The notes beneath the pieces are model-generated. The model was not told where the DNA came from, did not search any database, and saw only the letters and a list, made by a program, of their open reading frames with translations. 61,087 bases of DNA from assembly GCF_004339665.1 (NCBI RefSeq), contig NZ_SMMU01000023.1:1-61087 (forward strand), written 5' to 3'. Numbering within the stretch: position 1 is the stretch's first letter; the number at the start of each line of letters is the position of its first letter. Shown here one piece after another: positions 18,627-29,010 of the stretch. This DNA is from Azotobacter chroococcum (lineage in GTDB: Bacteria > Pseudomonadota > Gammaproteobacteria > Pseudomonadales > Pseudomonadaceae). Position numbers and translations under genes: made by a program.

Positions 18627-20348
18627 GTGAGTAACGCGGCCCTGGGGCAAGGCAGCGCGCTCGCCAGCCCGGCCCCGCCCCTTGCCAGCCGCCTGCTCGC
18701 ACCGATGCGCAGCCAACCACTGCTGCCGCTGCTGCTGGCCGGCGCGGCGGTGCTGGCGGTGATCGTCGCCCTGCTGCTCTGGGCCCGCGAGCCCGAGTAC
18801 CGGGTATTGTTCGCCAACCTCGACGAGGCCGAGGGTGGGCGGATCATCGGCGAGCTGGAAAAGCGCGCCGTGCCCTATCGCCTGAGCGAGGGCGGCCAGG
18901 CCCTGCTGGTGCCGGCCGAGCAACTGCACACCCTGCGCCTGCAACTGGCCGAACAGGGCCTGCCGCAGGGCGGCAACGTCGGCTTCGAGCTGCTCGACAA
19001 GCAGGCCTTCGGGGTCAGCCAGTTCGCCGAACAGGTCAACTTCCAGCGCGGCCTGGAGGGCGAGCTGGCACGCTCCATCGAATCGCTCGGCCCGGTAGCT
19101 AAGGCCCGCGTGCACCTGGCCATGGCCAGGCAGTCGGTGTTCGTCCGCGAGCGCGAACCGGCCCGCGCCTCGGTGGTGCTCAATCTGCAACCGGGCCGCG
19201 AACTGGGCGAGCGCCAGGTCAGCGCCATCGCCCACCTGGTGTCCTCCAGCGTGCCGGGCCTGGCCGTCGACGCGGTGACCGTGGTCGACCAGAACGGCCG
19301 CCTGCTCTCCCAGCCGGGCGGGGCCCGCGACCTCGACGGTACCCAGCTGAACTACATCGACGAGGTGGAGCGCTCCTACCAGCGGCGCATCGAGAACATC
19401 CTCGCTCCGATCCTCGGCGCGCAGAACGTCCGCGCCCAGGTCGTAGCGCAGATCGACTTCTCCAGTCGCGAACAGACCGCCGAGCGCTACGCCCCCAACC
19501 AGCAGCCCGGCGAAGCGGCGGTGCGCAGCCAGCAGCTCTCCGAGAACCTGTCCGGCGGCAACGAGCCAGCCCGCGGGGTGCCCGGCGCACTGACCAACAG
19601 CCCGCCGAATGCATCGCCAGCAGCCGCCGCGCCCGAGACGGCGCCGGCCGGCGACACGGCCGCCGCCGGCAAGGCCGACAAGGCGGCGGCCGCCGAGGAG
19701 AAGGCGCCGCCCACCGCGCTGAGCCGCGACAACACGATCAACTACGAGATCGACCGCAGCGTCGAGCATGTGCAGCACCGGCGCGGCAGCGTGCAGCGCC
19801 TGTCCGCCGCGGTGGTGGTCAACTACCGCGACCTGGTCAAGGACGGCGCCCGCGCCCGCGAGCCGCTGAGCCAGGAGGAGCTGGCCCGGATCGACCGCCT
19901 GGTCCGCCAGGCCATGGGCTTCACGGAAGGGCGTGGCGACCAGTTGGAAATCATGAACAGCCCCTTCGCCGACATCGAGGTCGCCGAGCAGCAGGAGTGG
20001 TGGAAGACGCCGGAGTTCTACAACCTGGCAGCCGGCCTGTCCCGCTACCTGCTGGTGGCCTTCATCGCCCTGCTGCTCTGGCTGATGGTGCTGCGCCCGC
20101 TGAAGCGCCGCTACAGGGAAAGGCTGGCCGTGGAAGCCGCCGCCCGTACCGAGGCCGTCGAAGCCGCGCAGGCCACCCTCGAGGCCTCCAGGGTGCCGGC
20201 CATCGCCGCCGAGGAGCACCAGAAGCGCGACCCGCGGCGCAAGTCGCCGGTCTACGAACACAACCTGCAGAGCCTGCGCGAAATGGCCCAGGAAGACCCC
20301 CGCCTGGTAGCCATGATCATTCGCGGCTGGATGAAGAAAAATGACTGA
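18627..20348 (+). CDS. fliF: FliF MS-ring protein
   Basis: Forms the inner-membrane MS ring, the base of the flagellum. A GTG start at 18627 with GGAG upstream gives 573 residues that align with Salmonella FliF (560): membrane helix about residues 30-52 ([18 protein letters not shown]), ring-building motifs with [15 protein letters not shown], a low-complexity Pro/Ala insert near 315-365, a second membrane helix near 475-495, and a FliG-binding tail ending [17 protein letters not shown]. An ATG far upstream would add 45 residues without homology. Heads the fliF-fliR operon. Confidence 0.96.
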   Translation: MSNAALGQGSALASPAPPLASRLLAPMRSQPLLPLLLAGAAVLAVIVALLLWAREPEYRVLFANLDEAEGGRIIGELEKRAVPYRLSEGGQALLVPAEQLHTLRLQLAEQGLPQGGNVGFELLDKQAFGVSQFAEQVNFQRGLEGELARSIESLGPVAKARVHLAMARQSVFVREREPARASVVLNLQPGRELGERQVSAIAHLVSSSVPGLAVDAVTVVDQNGRLLSQPGGARDLDGTQLNYIDEVERSYQRRIENILAPILGAQNVRAQVVAQIDFSSREQTAERYAPNQQPGEAAVRSQQLSENLSGGNEPARGVPGALTNSPPNASPAAAAPETAPAGDTAAAGKADKAAAAEEKAPPTALSRDNTINYEIDRSVEHVQHRRGSVQRLSAAVVVNYRDLVKDGARAREPLSQEELARIDRLVRQAMGFTEGRGDQLEIMNSPFADIEVAEQQEWWKTPEFYNLAAGLSRYLLVAFIALLLWLMVLRPLKRRYRERLAVEAAARTEAVEAAQATLEASRVPAIAAEEHQKRDPRRKSPVYEHNLQSLREMAQEDPRLVAMIIRGWMKKND

Positions 20349-21336
20349 GATGAGTGGTGCGCGGCGCAGCGCGATTCTCCTGCTGTCCCTCGACGAGGAC
20401 AGCGCGGCCGAGGTCTTCAAGTTCCTGTCCAATCAGGACGTGCAGGCGGTCGGCACGGAAATGGCCCGCCTGAGCCAGGTTTCCCACGAGGAAATGCGCC
20501 TGGTGCTCGAAGACTTCATGGACGAGACCGAGCAGTACGCGGCGATCAACATCCAGTCCAGCGAGCACATCCGCGCCGTGCTGACCAAGGCGCTCGGCAG
20601 CGAACGGGCGGCCAGCCTGATCGACGACATCCTCGAGACCAGCGATACCGGCACCGGCATCGACAAGCTGAACCTGATGGAGGCCTCGACGGTCGCCGAG
20701 ATGATCCGCGACGAGCATCCGCAGATCATCGCCACCATCCTGGTCCACCTGGATCGCCACCAGGCCGCCGACGTGCTGGAACTGTTCGACGAGCGCCTGC
20801 GCAACGACATCATCCTGCGCATCGCCACCTTCAGCGGCGTGCAGCCGATCGCCCTGCACGAGCTGACCGAAGTGCTCGGCGGCATGCTCGACGGCCAGAA
20901 CCTCAAGCGCAGCAAGATGGGCGGCGTGAGGACCGCGGCGGAAATCCTCAACCTGATGAACTCGACCCTCGAGGAAGTCGCCATCCAGACCGTGCGCGCC
21001 CACAGCGAGGACCTGGCGCAGAAGATCCTCGACGAGATGTTCCTCTTCGAGAACCTGCTGGAGCTGGACGACCGCAGCATCCAGCTGATCCTCAACCAGG
21101 TGGAAAGCAACTCCCTGGTCATCGCCCTCAAGGGCGCCCCGCCGGCACTGGTCGAGAAGTTCCTGGCGAACATGTCGAGCCGCGCCGCCCAGCTGCTGCG
21201 CGAGGACATGGAGGCGCGCGGGCCGATCCGCATCTCCCAGGTCGAGGCCGAGCAGAAGACCATCCTGCAGATCGTCCGCCGCCTGGCCGACAGCGGCGAG
21301 ATAGTGCTCGGCGGCGGGGACGACGCCTATGTCTGA
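20341..21336 (+). CDS. fliG: FliG rotor switch protein
   Basis: C-ring subunit that receives torque from MotA. 331 residues with the three armadillo-like FliG domains: N-terminal AILLLSLDEDSAAEVFKFLS, middle EHPQIIATILVHLDRHQAADVL, and the C-terminal torque helix with alternating charges (LDDRSIQLILNQVESN, then SSRAAQLLREDMEARGPIR). Overlaps the end of fliF by 8 nt. Confidence 0.97.
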   Translation: MTEMSGARRSAILLLSLDEDSAAEVFKFLSNQDVQAVGTEMARLSQVSHEEMRLVLEDFMDETEQYAAINIQSSEHIRAVLTKALGSERAASLIDDILETSDTGTGIDKLNLMEASTVAEMIRDEHPQIIATILVHLDRHQAADVLELFDERLRNDIILRIATFSGVQPIALHELTEVLGGMLDGQNLKRSKMGGVRTAAEILNLMNSTLEEVAIQTVRAHSEDLAQKILDEMFLFENLLELDDRSIQLILNQVESNSLVIALKGAPPALVEKFLANMSSRAAQLLREDMEARGPIRISQVEAEQKTILQIVRRLADSGEIVLGGGDDAYV

Positions 21337-22066
21337 CCGGCCGTCCTGGTCGCGCGACGACGCCCCCTGGCGCCCCTGGCAGATGGACGAGCTGGGGCGC
21401 CCGCGGGACGCCCGCCCCGACCCCGACAGCCTGCGCCGCGAGGCCCAGCGCCAGCAGGCCTTCAAGCGCGACGCGGAACTCAAGGCGCTGCGCGAACAGG
21501 CCCGCGAGGAGGCCCGTCGCCAGGGCTACGAGGAAGGCTTCGCCGCCGGCAGGGCGGACGGCCACGCGCAGGGCCTGGAGGAAGGCCGCCAGGCCGGCGA
21601 GCAGATCCTTCAGGAGCAGATCCGCGAAGCCGTGGAGCCGCTGCGCGCCCTGGCGCTGACCTTCGAGCAGGCGCTCGCCCAGCTCGACGGGCAGATCGCC
21701 GAGCAACTGGTCGAACTGGCCCTGGCCGGCGCCCGCCAACTGGCCGGTGAGGCCTTGAAGATCGACCCGGAGCACATCCTGCCGATCGTCCGCGCCCTGC
21801 TGCACAGCGAACCGCCGCTCGGCGGCAAGCCGCGCCTGTGGCTGCATCCGGCCGACCTGCAACTGGTCCGCGAGCAGCTCGGCGCGGAACTGCACGCGGC
21901 CGGCTGGCAGCTCCAGCCGGACGCCCTGATCACCCGCGGCGGCTGCCGGGCGACCAGCCAGGGCGGCGACCTCGACGCCAGCTGGGAAAGCCGCTGGGCG
22001 GCGATCGCCCGCCAGGTACGCAAGCGCCCGGCAGCACTGCCGGTCGACGAGGCTCCCGCGACGTGA
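21329..22066 (+). CDS. fliH: FliH export-ATPase regulator
   Basis: Stator of the export ATPase; binds FliI and docks it at the export gate. 245 residues: a Pro/Trp-rich start ([18 protein letters not shown]), a long charged coiled coil (about 25-115) including Gly-spaced heptads ([21 protein letters not shown]) typical of FliH/YscL, and a V-ATPase-E-like C-terminal domain. Overlaps fliG by 8 nt and fliI by 4 nt. Confidence 0.95.
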   Translation: MSDRPSWSRDDAPWRPWQMDELGRPRDARPDPDSLRREAQRQQAFKRDAELKALREQAREEARRQGYEEGFAAGRADGHAQGLEEGRQAGEQILQEQIREAVEPLRALALTFEQALAQLDGQIAEQLVELALAGARQLAGEALKIDPEHILPIVRALLHSEPPLGGKPRLWLHPADLQLVREQLGAELHAAGWQLQPDALITRGGCRATSQGGDLDASWESRWAAIARQVRKRPAALPVDEAPAT

Positions 22067-23442
22067 CCGGAAATCCCCACCAGCAGCGCTGGTCGCAGGC
22101 CCTCGACGGCCTGCGCCGGCGCATCGGCGAATTGCCGCCGTACCGGCGCAGCGGGCGCATCGTGCGGGCCACCGGCATGGTCCTCGAGGCCGTCGGCCTG
22201 GGCATCCCCCTCGGCGGGGTGTGCCGTATCGAGCTGGCCGCCCAGCCCGGCGGCGCCGCACGGCTGGCCGAAGCCGAAGTGGTCGGCTTCGCCGGGGAGC
22301 GCCTGTTCCTCATGCCGCTGGAGGAGATCGCCGGCCTGCAGCCCGGCGCCCGGGTATTCCCCCTCGGCGAAGGCGGCGATGCGCTCAGCGCGCGGCGCTT
22401 CCCGCTCGGCGAGCATCTGCTCGGCCGGGTCGTCGACAGCAGCGGCCAGCCGCTCGACGGCCAGGGGCCACTGGAGGACGTGCGCCACGCCAGCCTGCAC
22501 ACCCCGCCGCTAAACCCGCTGCACCGGGCCCCCATCGACCGCCAGATCGACGTCGGCATCCGTGCCATCAACGGCCTGCTCAGCGTCGGCCGCGGCCAGC
22601 GCATGGGCCTGTTCGCCGGCTCGGGGGTCGGCAAGTCGGTGCTGCTCGGCATGATGGCGCGCTACACCCGCGCCGACATCATCGTGGTCGGACTGATCGG
22701 CGAGCGCGGCCGCGAGGTGCAGGATTTCATCGACAACATCCTGGGCGAGGAAGGCCTGCGCCGCTCGGTGGTGGTCGCCGCCCCGGCCGACACCTCGCCG
22801 CTCTCGCGCCTGCAGGGCGCCGCCTATGCCACCCGGCTGGCCGAGGATTTTCGCGACGCCGGCCGCGACGTGCTGCTGATCATGGACTCGCTGACCCGCT
22901 ACGCCATGGCCCAGCGCGAGATCGCCCTGGCCATCGGCGAACCGCCGGCTACCAAGGGCTATCCGCCGTCGGTGTTCGCCAAGCTGCCCAGGCTGGTCGA
23001 GCGCACCGGCAACGGACCGCGCGGCGGCGGCTCGATCACTGCTTTCTACACCGTGCTCAGCGAGGGCGACGACCAGCAGGATCCGATCGCCGACTCGGCG
23101 CGGGCGATCCTCGACGGCCACATCGTGCTGTCCCGGGACCTGGCGGAAAGCGGCCACTACCCGGCCATCGACATCGAGGCCTCGATCAGCCGGGCGATGA
23201 CCGCCATCGTCGATCCCGCGCAGCAGCGCAAGGCCCAGCACTTCAAGCAGCTGCTCTCCAGATACCAGCGCAACCGCGACCTGATCAGCGTCGGCGCCTA
23301 TGCGCCGGGGCACGACCCGCAACTGGACCGCGCGGTGAACCTCTACCCGCAGCTCGAGCGCTTCCTCCAGCAGCGCATCGACGAGCGGTCCGGCGTCGAG
23401 GAAACCCTGAAGACGCTCACCACATTGATTCCCAACCCATGA
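22063..23442 (+). CDS. fliI: FliI flagellar export ATPase
   Basis: F1-beta-like ATPase that energises flagellar type III export. With a GTG start at 22063 (GTGA overlap with fliH) the protein is 459 residues, the family length. It has Walker [28 protein letters not shown], Walker B-like [19 protein letters not shown], and the [17 protein letters not shown] segment. Longer upstream readings lie inside fliH and are rejected. Confidence 0.97.
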   Translation: MTGNPHQQRWSQALDGLRRRIGELPPYRRSGRIVRATGMVLEAVGLGIPLGGVCRIELAAQPGGAARLAEAEVVGFAGERLFLMPLEEIAGLQPGARVFPLGEGGDALSARRFPLGEHLLGRVVDSSGQPLDGQGPLEDVRHASLHTPPLNPLHRAPIDRQIDVGIRAINGLLSVGRGQRMGLFAGSGVGKSVLLGMMARYTRADIIVVGLIGERGREVQDFIDNILGEEGLRRSVVVAAPADTSPLSRLQGAAYATRLAEDFRDAGRDVLLIMDSLTRYAMAQREIALAIGEPPATKGYPPSVFAKLPRLVERTGNGPRGGGSITAFYTVLSEGDDQQDPIADSARAILDGHIVLSRDLAESGHYPAIDIEASISRAMTAIVDPAQQRKAQHFKQLLSRYQRNRDLISVGAYAPGHDPQLDRAVNLYPQLERFLQQRIDERSGVEETLKTLTTLIPNP

Positions 23443-23471
23443 CGCCATGCGAGCAAGACAGGTAACCCGGC

Positions 23472-23942
23472 ATGTCCACGACCAGCGCGCTTGACACCCT
23501 CATCGACCTGACCCGGGAAGCCCTGGAAACCGCCGGCCGCACCCTGGCCGACCAGCGCCGCACCCAGCAGCAGGCGCAGACGCAGATGAATACCCTCGAA
23601 CACTATCGCCAGGAGTACCGCCAGCGTCTGCAGCAGGCCATGCAGGAGGGTATCGCGCCGGCCAGCCTGCACAACTACCGGGCCTTCCTGGCCTCCCTGG
23701 ACAGCGCCATCCAGCGCGCCGTGCAGACCCTCGAGGCGCAGCGCCGGCAGGTCGACCACAGCCAGCGGCACTGGCAGGAGCAGCGCCGCAAGCTGAACTC
23801 CTACGACACCCTGGTCGAGCGTCGCGCCCTGCTCGGCCAACTGCGCGAGAACCGCGCCGAACAGCGCCACAGCGACGAGACCAGCGCCCAGCTGCGCCTG
23901 CGCCGCGACACTTCCGGCCTCCCGACCGACAGCAGCCTGTAG
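23472..23942 (+). CDS. fliJ: FliJ export chaperone / gate activator
   Basis: Coiled-coil protein that works as a central stalk between FliI and FlhA and recycles chaperones. 156 residues, almost wholly alpha-helical and rich in Gln, Arg and Leu (LADQRRTQQQAQTQMNTLEHYRQEY), as in other FliJ proteins. 29 nt after fliI and 9 nt before fliK. Confidence 0.93.
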   Translation: MSTTSALDTLIDLTREALETAGRTLADQRRTQQQAQTQMNTLEHYRQEYRQRLQQAMQEGIAPASLHNYRAFLASLDSAIQRAVQTLEAQRRQVDHSQRHWQEQRRKLNSYDTLVERRALLGQLRENRAEQRHSDETSAQLRLRRDTSGLPTDSSL

Positions 23943-23951
23943 GAGACTCCC

Positions 23952-25367
23952 ATGGATATCATCGCCCTGCCGGCCAGCCCCCCGTCCGGCGCTGCAGCAC
24001 CCGCGGCGCCAGGCCCCTCGCCCGCAGCCGCCGGCACCGGCGGCGGCTTCGCCCGCAGCCTCGAGCAGGCGGCCAGCCGCCAGACGGCCGACGCGGCCGC
24101 CGCCCCACAGACCCGTACGGAAACGCCGGCCGCTGCAGCCGGCATCACACAGGCGACCGGCCTGCCGGGCCTGTCCGTGACGCCTCCGGCGAGCGGGGCG
24201 GGCACCCAGAAAGACGCCGCGTCGTCTGCTGACGAACGCCCGGAGGAGGCGCCAGCCGATCTGGCGGCCATGCTCCTGCAGGCTCCGCTCCTGCCGACGC
24301 CACCCGCGGCGACCGCTGGCGCCACCGGCCCTGCGGAAGCCGACATCCCCGACGAGCTGCAGCGCATCCGCTCGCGCCTGCAGGCGATCGAGCGCGCCGG
24401 ACAACTGTCCTTCTCCGGCCCTGCCGAAGCAGCCCTGGCGAGCCTGCCGACACAGCTCGCGCCCTCTTCGCCGGCGACCATCGCTAGCGCCACAGCCGTA
24501 GCTGCAGCCACGGCCGCACCGGCGGGCGCCATGCCGTCTCCCAGCCGGACGATTTTCGCCGGCGCCGAGCAAAGCCGGCCGGCGCTTCCCACTCCGCCAG
24601 TCGCTGCCGGACAGGCAGGACTCGCCGGCAGCGGCCAGGCGGGCCAAGCACCCGCGTTCGCAGAAGGCGCCCGGGCGGTCCATACGGAAGCCATCCCGGA
24701 TGGCGCCCAAGCGAGCCGCCCGGAAGCGCTCATGGAAGGCGTCCAAGCAAGCCGTGTGGAACCGCTCACGGAAGGCGCCCGGACAAGCCATGCGGCATCG
24801 CTCGCCGAAAACATCCGGGTGGGCGACAACCTTCCGCCCGGCTTGGAAAGCACCTCCGGCAGCAGCAGCGCCTACCCGCTCGCCGGCAGCGGCCCGTCTG
24901 CCAGCGGCCCGGCGACGACGGGCAGCCCTGCCGGCGCCAACCTGACAGCGCCACTGGCCAGCCCCGACTGGCAGCGCGGCCTCGGCCAGCACCTGCTCGG
25001 CCTGCAGCAGCGCGGCGAGCAGGAGATCGAACTGCACCTGCATCCGGCCGAGCTCGGTCCCCTGTCGATCAGCCTCAAGCTGGGCGAGTCGGGGGCCCAG
25101 GCACAGTTCCTCTCCGCCCACCCGCAGGTCCGTGCGGCGGTCGAGCAGGCCATCCCGCAGCTGCGCGAAGCCCTTGCCGAACAGGGCATCGCCCTCGGCG
25201 AAACCTCGGTGGGCGAGCGCCAGCAACAGCCCCGGGACGAGCGCCCAGGAACCTCGGGGCGCGGCGCAGCCCTGGCGGGCGGCGCCGGCGAGGAGTCCGT
25301 GCCCGGACTGGCGGAAAGCGCCGCACCGCCCGCGGTGCGTCTCGAGGGTGTCGATCTGTACGCCTGA
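23952..25367 (+). CDS. fliK: FliK hook-length control protein
   Basis: Molecular ruler that ends hook growth and flips export to filament subunits through FlhB. 471 residues: a long Ala/Pro/Ser-rich ruler region and a C-terminal Flg_hook domain (about 340-430) with WQRGLGQHLLGL, ELHLHPAELGPLSISLKL and AVEQAIPQLREALAEQGI. Four 12-residue imperfect repeats occupy about residues 239-286. It ends the fliFGHIJK segment; a 165-nt gap follows. Confidence 0.95.
   Translation: MDIIALPASPPSGAAAPAAPGPSPAAAGTGGGFARSLEQAASRQTADAAAAPQTRTETPAAAAGITQATGLPGLSVTPPASGAGTQKDAASSADERPEEAPADLAAMLLQAPLLPTPPAATAGATGPAEADIPDELQRIRSRLQAIERAGQLSFSGPAEAALASLPTQLAPSSPATIASATAVAAATAAPAGAMPSPSRTIFAGAEQSRPALPTPPVAAGQAGLAGSGQAGQAPAFAEGARAVHTEAIPDGAQASRPEALMEGVQASRVEPLTEGARTSHAASLAENIRVGDNLPPGLESTSGSSSAYPLAGSGPSASGPATTGSPAGANLTAPLASPDWQRGLGQHLLGLQQRGEQEIELHLHPAELGPLSISLKLGESGAQAQFLSAHPQVRAAVEQAIPQLREALAEQGIALGETSVGERQQQPRDERPGTSGRGAALAGGAGEESVPGLAESAAPPAVRLEGVDLYA
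24666..24809 (+). repeat. Four tandem 36-bp imperfect repeats inside fliK
   Basis: Units at 24666, 24702, 24738 and 24774 encode GARAVHTEAIPD, GAQASRPEALME, GVQASRVEPLTE and GARTSHAASLAE. They stay in frame and lie in the ruler part of FliK, so unit number would change the ruler length by 12 residues each. Confidence 0.8.
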
Positions 25368-25532
25368 GGAGAGCGGCCGGACGGCCGCTCCGCGCTATAA
25401 CCGACCGGCGCCACACGGCGGCAAAACAACAAGATACGCGCGATAGCAGGGTCTTATCGCCCCATCGGGGTTGTGCGCCTGTCGGCATACTTTTTCCCTC
25501 GAACGAGTCGACCTCCCCCAAGGGCACACGCA
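25368..25532 (+). promoter_or_regulatory. fliK-fliL gap with hairpin and possible class II promoter
   Basis: The gap holds an inverted repeat gcgata-N9-tatcgc (about 25439-25459) followed by a small CCCC/GGGG hairpin, without a T run. An AC-rich stretch near 25413-25431 (cacggcggcaaaacaacaa) resembles an FlhDC half-site. In enterics fliLMNOPQR has its own class II promoter, so one here is plausible, but no convincing -10/-35 pair is visible. Confidence 0.35.
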
Positions 25533-26018
25533 ATGAGCAAAACCCCTCCCGCACGCGGCAACGGCAAGGCCATCTGGCTGCTGGTGATCCTTCTGGTGCT
25601 GATCGCCGCCGGCGGCAGCGCCGCGGGCGTGTACTTCCTCATGGGCAAGGGCGCGCATGCCGCCACCGACCGCGCCGAGGCCGCCGCCGAGCCCATGCCG
25701 GCGCCGATCTTCGTGCCGATCACCCCCTTCACCATCAACCTGCGCAGCGCGGAGCGCGAGGAGCGCCTGCTCTACGTCGGCCTGTCCCTGCAGGTGACGG
25801 ACAAGGCCAGCGAGGAATTCCTCAAGCAGTACATGCCGCAGCTGCGCAGCCGCCTGCTCAAGCTGTTCGCCGCACAGACCGCCGCCGAGCTGATGACCCC
25901 CGGCGGCAAGGACCAGCTCTCGGCGAAGATCCTCGAAATGCTCCAGCAGCCGATGGCCACGCCGCAGCCGACCCTGCGGGTGACCGACGTCCTCTACACC
26001 GACTTCATCGTGCAGTAG
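25533..26018 (+). CDS. fliL: FliL basal body-associated stator protein
   Basis: Single-pass membrane protein that forms rings around stators and aids torque. ATG at 25533 (AAGGG upstream) gives 161 residues: a short basic N-terminus, membrane helix about 14-36 (IWLLVILLVLIAAGGSAAGVYF), and a periplasmic domain with FVPITPFTINL and LLYVGLSLQV typical of FliL. An upstream ATG in the same frame lacks homology. First gene of fliLMNOPQR; 6 nt before fliM. Confidence 0.95.
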   Translation: MSKTPPARGNGKAIWLLVILLVLIAAGGSAAGVYFLMGKGAHAATDRAEAAAEPMPAPIFVPITPFTINLRSAEREERLLYVGLSLQVTDKASEEFLKQYMPQLRSRLLKLFAAQTAAELMTPGGKDQLSAKILEMLQQPMATPQPTLRVTDVLYTDFIVQ

Positions 26019-26024
26019 CCGCCC

Positions 26025-27077
26025 ATGGCCCAAGACGATCTGCTCTCGCAGGAAGAGATCGATGCGCTGCTCAAGGGGGTCAGCGGCGAGGAGGACACCT
26101 CGCCCAGCGAACCCGCCGACAAGCAGCGCATCCGCCCCTACAATCCGGCCACCCAGCACCGGGTGATCCGCGAGCGCCTGCACGCGCTGGACATCATCAA
26201 CGAGCGCTTCGCGCGCTATTTCCGCATGAGCCTGTTCAACCTGATCCGCCGCAGCGCCGACATCACCGTCGACAGCGTGCGCTATCAGAGCTACAGCGAC
26301 TTCGCGCGCAACGTGCCGGTGCCGACCAACATCAACCTGCTGGCCATGAAGCCGCTGCGCGGCACGGCGCTGGTGGTCTTCCCGCCGAACCTGGTGTTCA
26401 TGGTGGTGGACAACCTGTTCGGCGGTGATGGCCGCTTTCTCACCAAATCCGAGGGGCGCGAGTTCACCCACACCGAGCAGCGCATCATCCGCCGCCTGCT
26501 GGGGCTGGCCCTGGAGGCCTACCAGAGCGCCTGGAAGTCGGTGTATCCGCTGGAGATCGACTACCTGCGCTCGGAGATGCAGGCCAAGTTCGCCAACATC
26601 ACCGGCTCGCCCAACGAGATCGTCATCAACAGCACCTTCCATCTGGAAGTCGGCAACCTGGCCAGTGACTTCAACATCGTCATGCCCTACCTGATGATCG
26701 AGCCGCTGCGCAGCCTGCTCAACGGCCCCCTCAACGACAGCCACCCGGAAGAGGAGCGTCAGTGGGGCCAGCGCATGGCCAGCGAGATCAAACAGTCGCA
26801 GATCGAGCTGATCGCCGATTTCACCGGCATCGACCTGTGCATCGGCCAGGTCATGGCGCTCAAGGTCGGCGACGTGCTGCCCATCGAGCTGCCGGAGACG
26901 GTCGTCGCCCGGGTCGACGGCGTGCCGGTGATGCGCTGCGAGTACGGCAGCCAGAACGGCCAGCGCGCCCTGCAGGTAAGGGAACTGATCGACCACTCAT
27001 CCGCCAACTCCGGCGCGACGACCGACCGGTTCGTCAAGGGCAACCTGCCCGCCGCCAAGGAACTCCACAATGACTGA
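26025..27077 (+). CDS. fliM: FliM rotor switch protein, CheY target
   Basis: C-ring middle subunit that binds phospho-CheY and reverses rotation. 350 residues: N-terminal CheY-binding peptide LLSQEEIDALL, a CheC-like middle domain (ERFARYFRMSLFNLIRRSADI, then NLFGGDG), and a C-terminal SpoA domain. Presence of the CheY peptide implies a CheY although none is in the window. Overlaps fliN by 8 nt. Confidence 0.97.
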   Translation: MAQDDLLSQEEIDALLKGVSGEEDTSPSEPADKQRIRPYNPATQHRVIRERLHALDIINERFARYFRMSLFNLIRRSADITVDSVRYQSYSDFARNVPVPTNINLLAMKPLRGTALVVFPPNLVFMVVDNLFGGDGRFLTKSEGREFTHTEQRIIRRLLGLALEAYQSAWKSVYPLEIDYLRSEMQAKFANITGSPNEIVINSTFHLEVGNLASDFNIVMPYLMIEPLRSLLNGPLNDSHPEEERQWGQRMASEIKQSQIELIADFTGIDLCIGQVMALKVGDVLPIELPETVVARVDGVPVMRCEYGSQNGQRALQVRELIDHSSANSGATTDRFVKGNLPAAKELHND

Positions 27078-27537
27078 TTCGAACAAAACCGACCTGAACA
27101 CCCTGGAGGACGACTGGGCCAGCGCCATGGCCGAACAGGCCGTCGCGCCGGTCGAGGACGATCCCTGGGCGGCCGCCTTCGCCGAACAGGCTGCCACGGT
27201 CCCGGCACCGGCCGTGCAGAACGTCGGCAAGAGCGTGTTCAAGCCGCTCGGCAAGAGCGCCACGGCGGATGGCATGCGCGACCTGGACATGATCATGGAC
27301 ATTCCGGTCAAGCTCAGCGTCGAGCTCGGCCGCACGCGGATCACCATCAAGCAGCTGCTGGAGCTGGCGCAGGGCTCGGTGGTCGAGCTGGAAGGCCTGG
27401 CCGGCGAGCCGATGGACATCCTCATCAACGGCTACCTGATCGCCCAGGGCGAGGTGGTGGTGGTCGACGACAAGTACGGCATCCGCATCACCGAGATCAT
27501 CACGCCCTCCGAACGGGTGCAGAAGCTCAACCGATGA
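27070..27537 (+). CDS. fliN: FliN rotor switch protein
   Basis: Lower C-ring subunit and docking site for FliH. 155 residues: an acidic, Ala-rich N-terminal extension (about 1-70) and a C-terminal SpoA domain ([22 protein letters not shown], then [14 protein letters not shown]). Length is slightly above enteric FliN (137). Overlaps fliM and fliO. Confidence 0.96.
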   Translation: MTDSNKTDLNTLEDDWASAMAEQAVAPVEDDPWAAAFAEQAATVPAPAVQNVGKSVFKPLGKSATADGMRDLDMIMDIPVKLSVELGRTRITIKQLLELAQGSVVELEGLAGEPMDILINGYLIAQGEVVVVDDKYGIRITEIITPSERVQKLNR

Positions 27538-27962
27538 GTGCCGCCGCGACGACCGCCGCCGGCCTGGAGAACGCCGGCGCCGACAGCCTGCTGGGCCTCG
27601 CCGCGCTGGGCAAGACCGCCCTGGCCCTGGCCCTGGTGATCGGCCTGATATTCCTCTGCAGCTGGCTGCTGCGCCGCCTCGGCCCCGGCCGCCAGTGGCC
27701 CGGCCAGCACCTGCGGGTGATCGGCAGCAGCCTGGTCGGCCCCCGCGAGCGCGTGGTGATCGTCGAGGTGCAGGGCACCTGGCTGGTGCTCGGCGTGACC
27801 GGCCAGCAGATCAGCAAGCTCCACGAACTGCCGGCGCCGCCCGCCGAAGCGAACGACGCCCGGCCGACCGGCGGCTTTGCCGAACGCTTCGCCGGCGCCC
27901 TGTCCGGCCAACTCAAGCAGCAGCTGTCCGGCCACAAGGCCGCCAACCCGGAGCGGCCATGA
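27534..27962 (+). CDS. fliO: FliO export-gate assembly protein
   Basis: Helps assemble FliP into the export gate. 142 residues: one membrane helix about 22-44 ([19 protein letters not shown]) and a small cytoplasmic domain with [21 protein letters not shown] typical of FliO. Overlaps fliN and fliP by ATGA tetranucleotides. Confidence 0.93.
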   Translation: MSAAATTAAGLENAGADSLLGLAALGKTALALALVIGLIFLCSWLLRRLGPGRQWPGQHLRVIGSSLVGPRERVVIVEVQGTWLVLGVTGQQISKLHELPAPPAEANDARPTGGFAERFAGALSGQLKQQLSGHKAANPERP

Positions 27963-28726
27963 ATCCGACCGTCCCGCGCCGCGGCCTGCGCCCGGCCGCC
28001 GGCGCCTTCGGCCTGTGCCTCGCACTCTGCCTGCCGGCCACTGTCGAAGCCGCCCTGCCCGCCCTCACCAGCCAGCCGCTGGCCGGCGGCGGCCAGCAGT
28101 GGTCGCTGAGCCTGCAGACCCTGCTGCTGCTCAGTTCGATGGCCTTCCTGCCGGCCCTGCTGCTGATGATGACCGGCTTCACCCGGATCATCATCGTCCT
28201 CGGCCTGCTGCGCACCGCCATCGGCACCCCGGCCGCGCCGCCCAACCAGGTCCTGCTCGGCCTGGCGCTGTTCCTCACCTTCTTCGTCATGGCGCCGGTG
28301 TTCGACCGCGCCTACCAGAGCGCCTGGCAGCCCTTCTCCCGCGACGAGATCGGCTTCGAGCAGTTCCTCGAGACCGGCAGCCAGCCATTCCGCGAGTTCA
28401 TGCTGGCGCAGACCCGCGACGGCGACCTGGCGCTGTTCGCCCGCCTGGCCAGGCTCGGCGAGCTGGAAGGCCCCGAGCAGGTGCCGCTGCGCGTGCTGAT
28501 GCCGGCCTTCGTCACCAGCGAACTGAAGACCGCCTTCCAGATCGGCTTCACCATCTTCATCCCCTTCCTGATCATCGACCTGGTGGTGGCTAGCGTGCTG
28601 ATGGCGCTGGGCATGATGATGGTCCCGCCGGCAACCATTTCCCTGCCCTTCAAGCTGATGCTCTTCGTGCTGGTCGACGGCTGGCAGCTGCTGCTCGGCT
28701 CGCTGGCGCAGAGCTTCCATCCATAG
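27959..28726 (+). CDS. fliP: FliP export-gate protein
   Basis: Pore subunit of the flagellar type III export gate. 255 residues with a cleavable signal peptide (ends near TVEA-ALPA), then membrane segments and the conserved [47 protein letters not shown] and [19 protein letters not shown] stretches. ATG overlaps the fliO stop. Confidence 0.97.
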   Translation: MNPTVPRRGLRPAAGAFGLCLALCLPATVEAALPALTSQPLAGGGQQWSLSLQTLLLLSSMAFLPALLLMMTGFTRIIIVLGLLRTAIGTPAAPPNQVLLGLALFLTFFVMAPVFDRAYQSAWQPFSRDEIGFEQFLETGSQPFREFMLAQTRDGDLALFARLARLGELEGPEQVPLRVLMPAFVTSELKTAFQIGFTIFIPFLIIDLVVASVLMALGMMMVPPATISLPFKLMLFVLVDGWQLLLGSLAQSFHP

Positions 28727-28738
28727 AGAGATAACCCG

Positions 28739-29008
28739 ATGACGCCGGAAATGGTCATGGACCTGGCCCACCAGGGCATGCGTGTCACCCTGTTCCTCGC
28801 CGCACCGCTGCTGCTCACCGCGCTGCTGGTCGGCCTGCTGGTCAGCCTGTTCCAGGCGGCCACCCAGATCAACGAGATGACCCTGTCGTTCATTCCGAAG
28901 ATCCTCGCGGTGTTCGCCGTGCTGGTACTGGCCGGCCCGCTGATGATCCAGTCGATCGTCGACTTCACCCGGGAACTGTTCGCGAATATTCCCGGTATGC
29001 TCGGCTGA
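28739..29008 (+). CDS. fliQ: FliQ export-gate protein
   Basis: Small gate subunit, 89 residues with two hairpin membrane helices and the family motif LFQAATQINEMTLSFIPKI. Lies 12 nt after fliP and 2 nt before fliR. Confidence 0.96.
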   Translation: MTPEMVMDLAHQGMRVTLFLAAPLLLTALLVGLLVSLFQAATQINEMTLSFIPKILAVFAVLVLAGPLMIQSIVDFTRELFANIPGMLG

Positions 29009-29010
29009 CC

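Noticed and set aside
18468-20432. 654-codon minus-strand reading opposite fliF
   Set aside because: Shadow of fliF; low-complexity Gln/Ala/Leu composition, no family resemblance. Likewise 23343-25226 opposite fliJK and 25395-26996 opposite fliLM.
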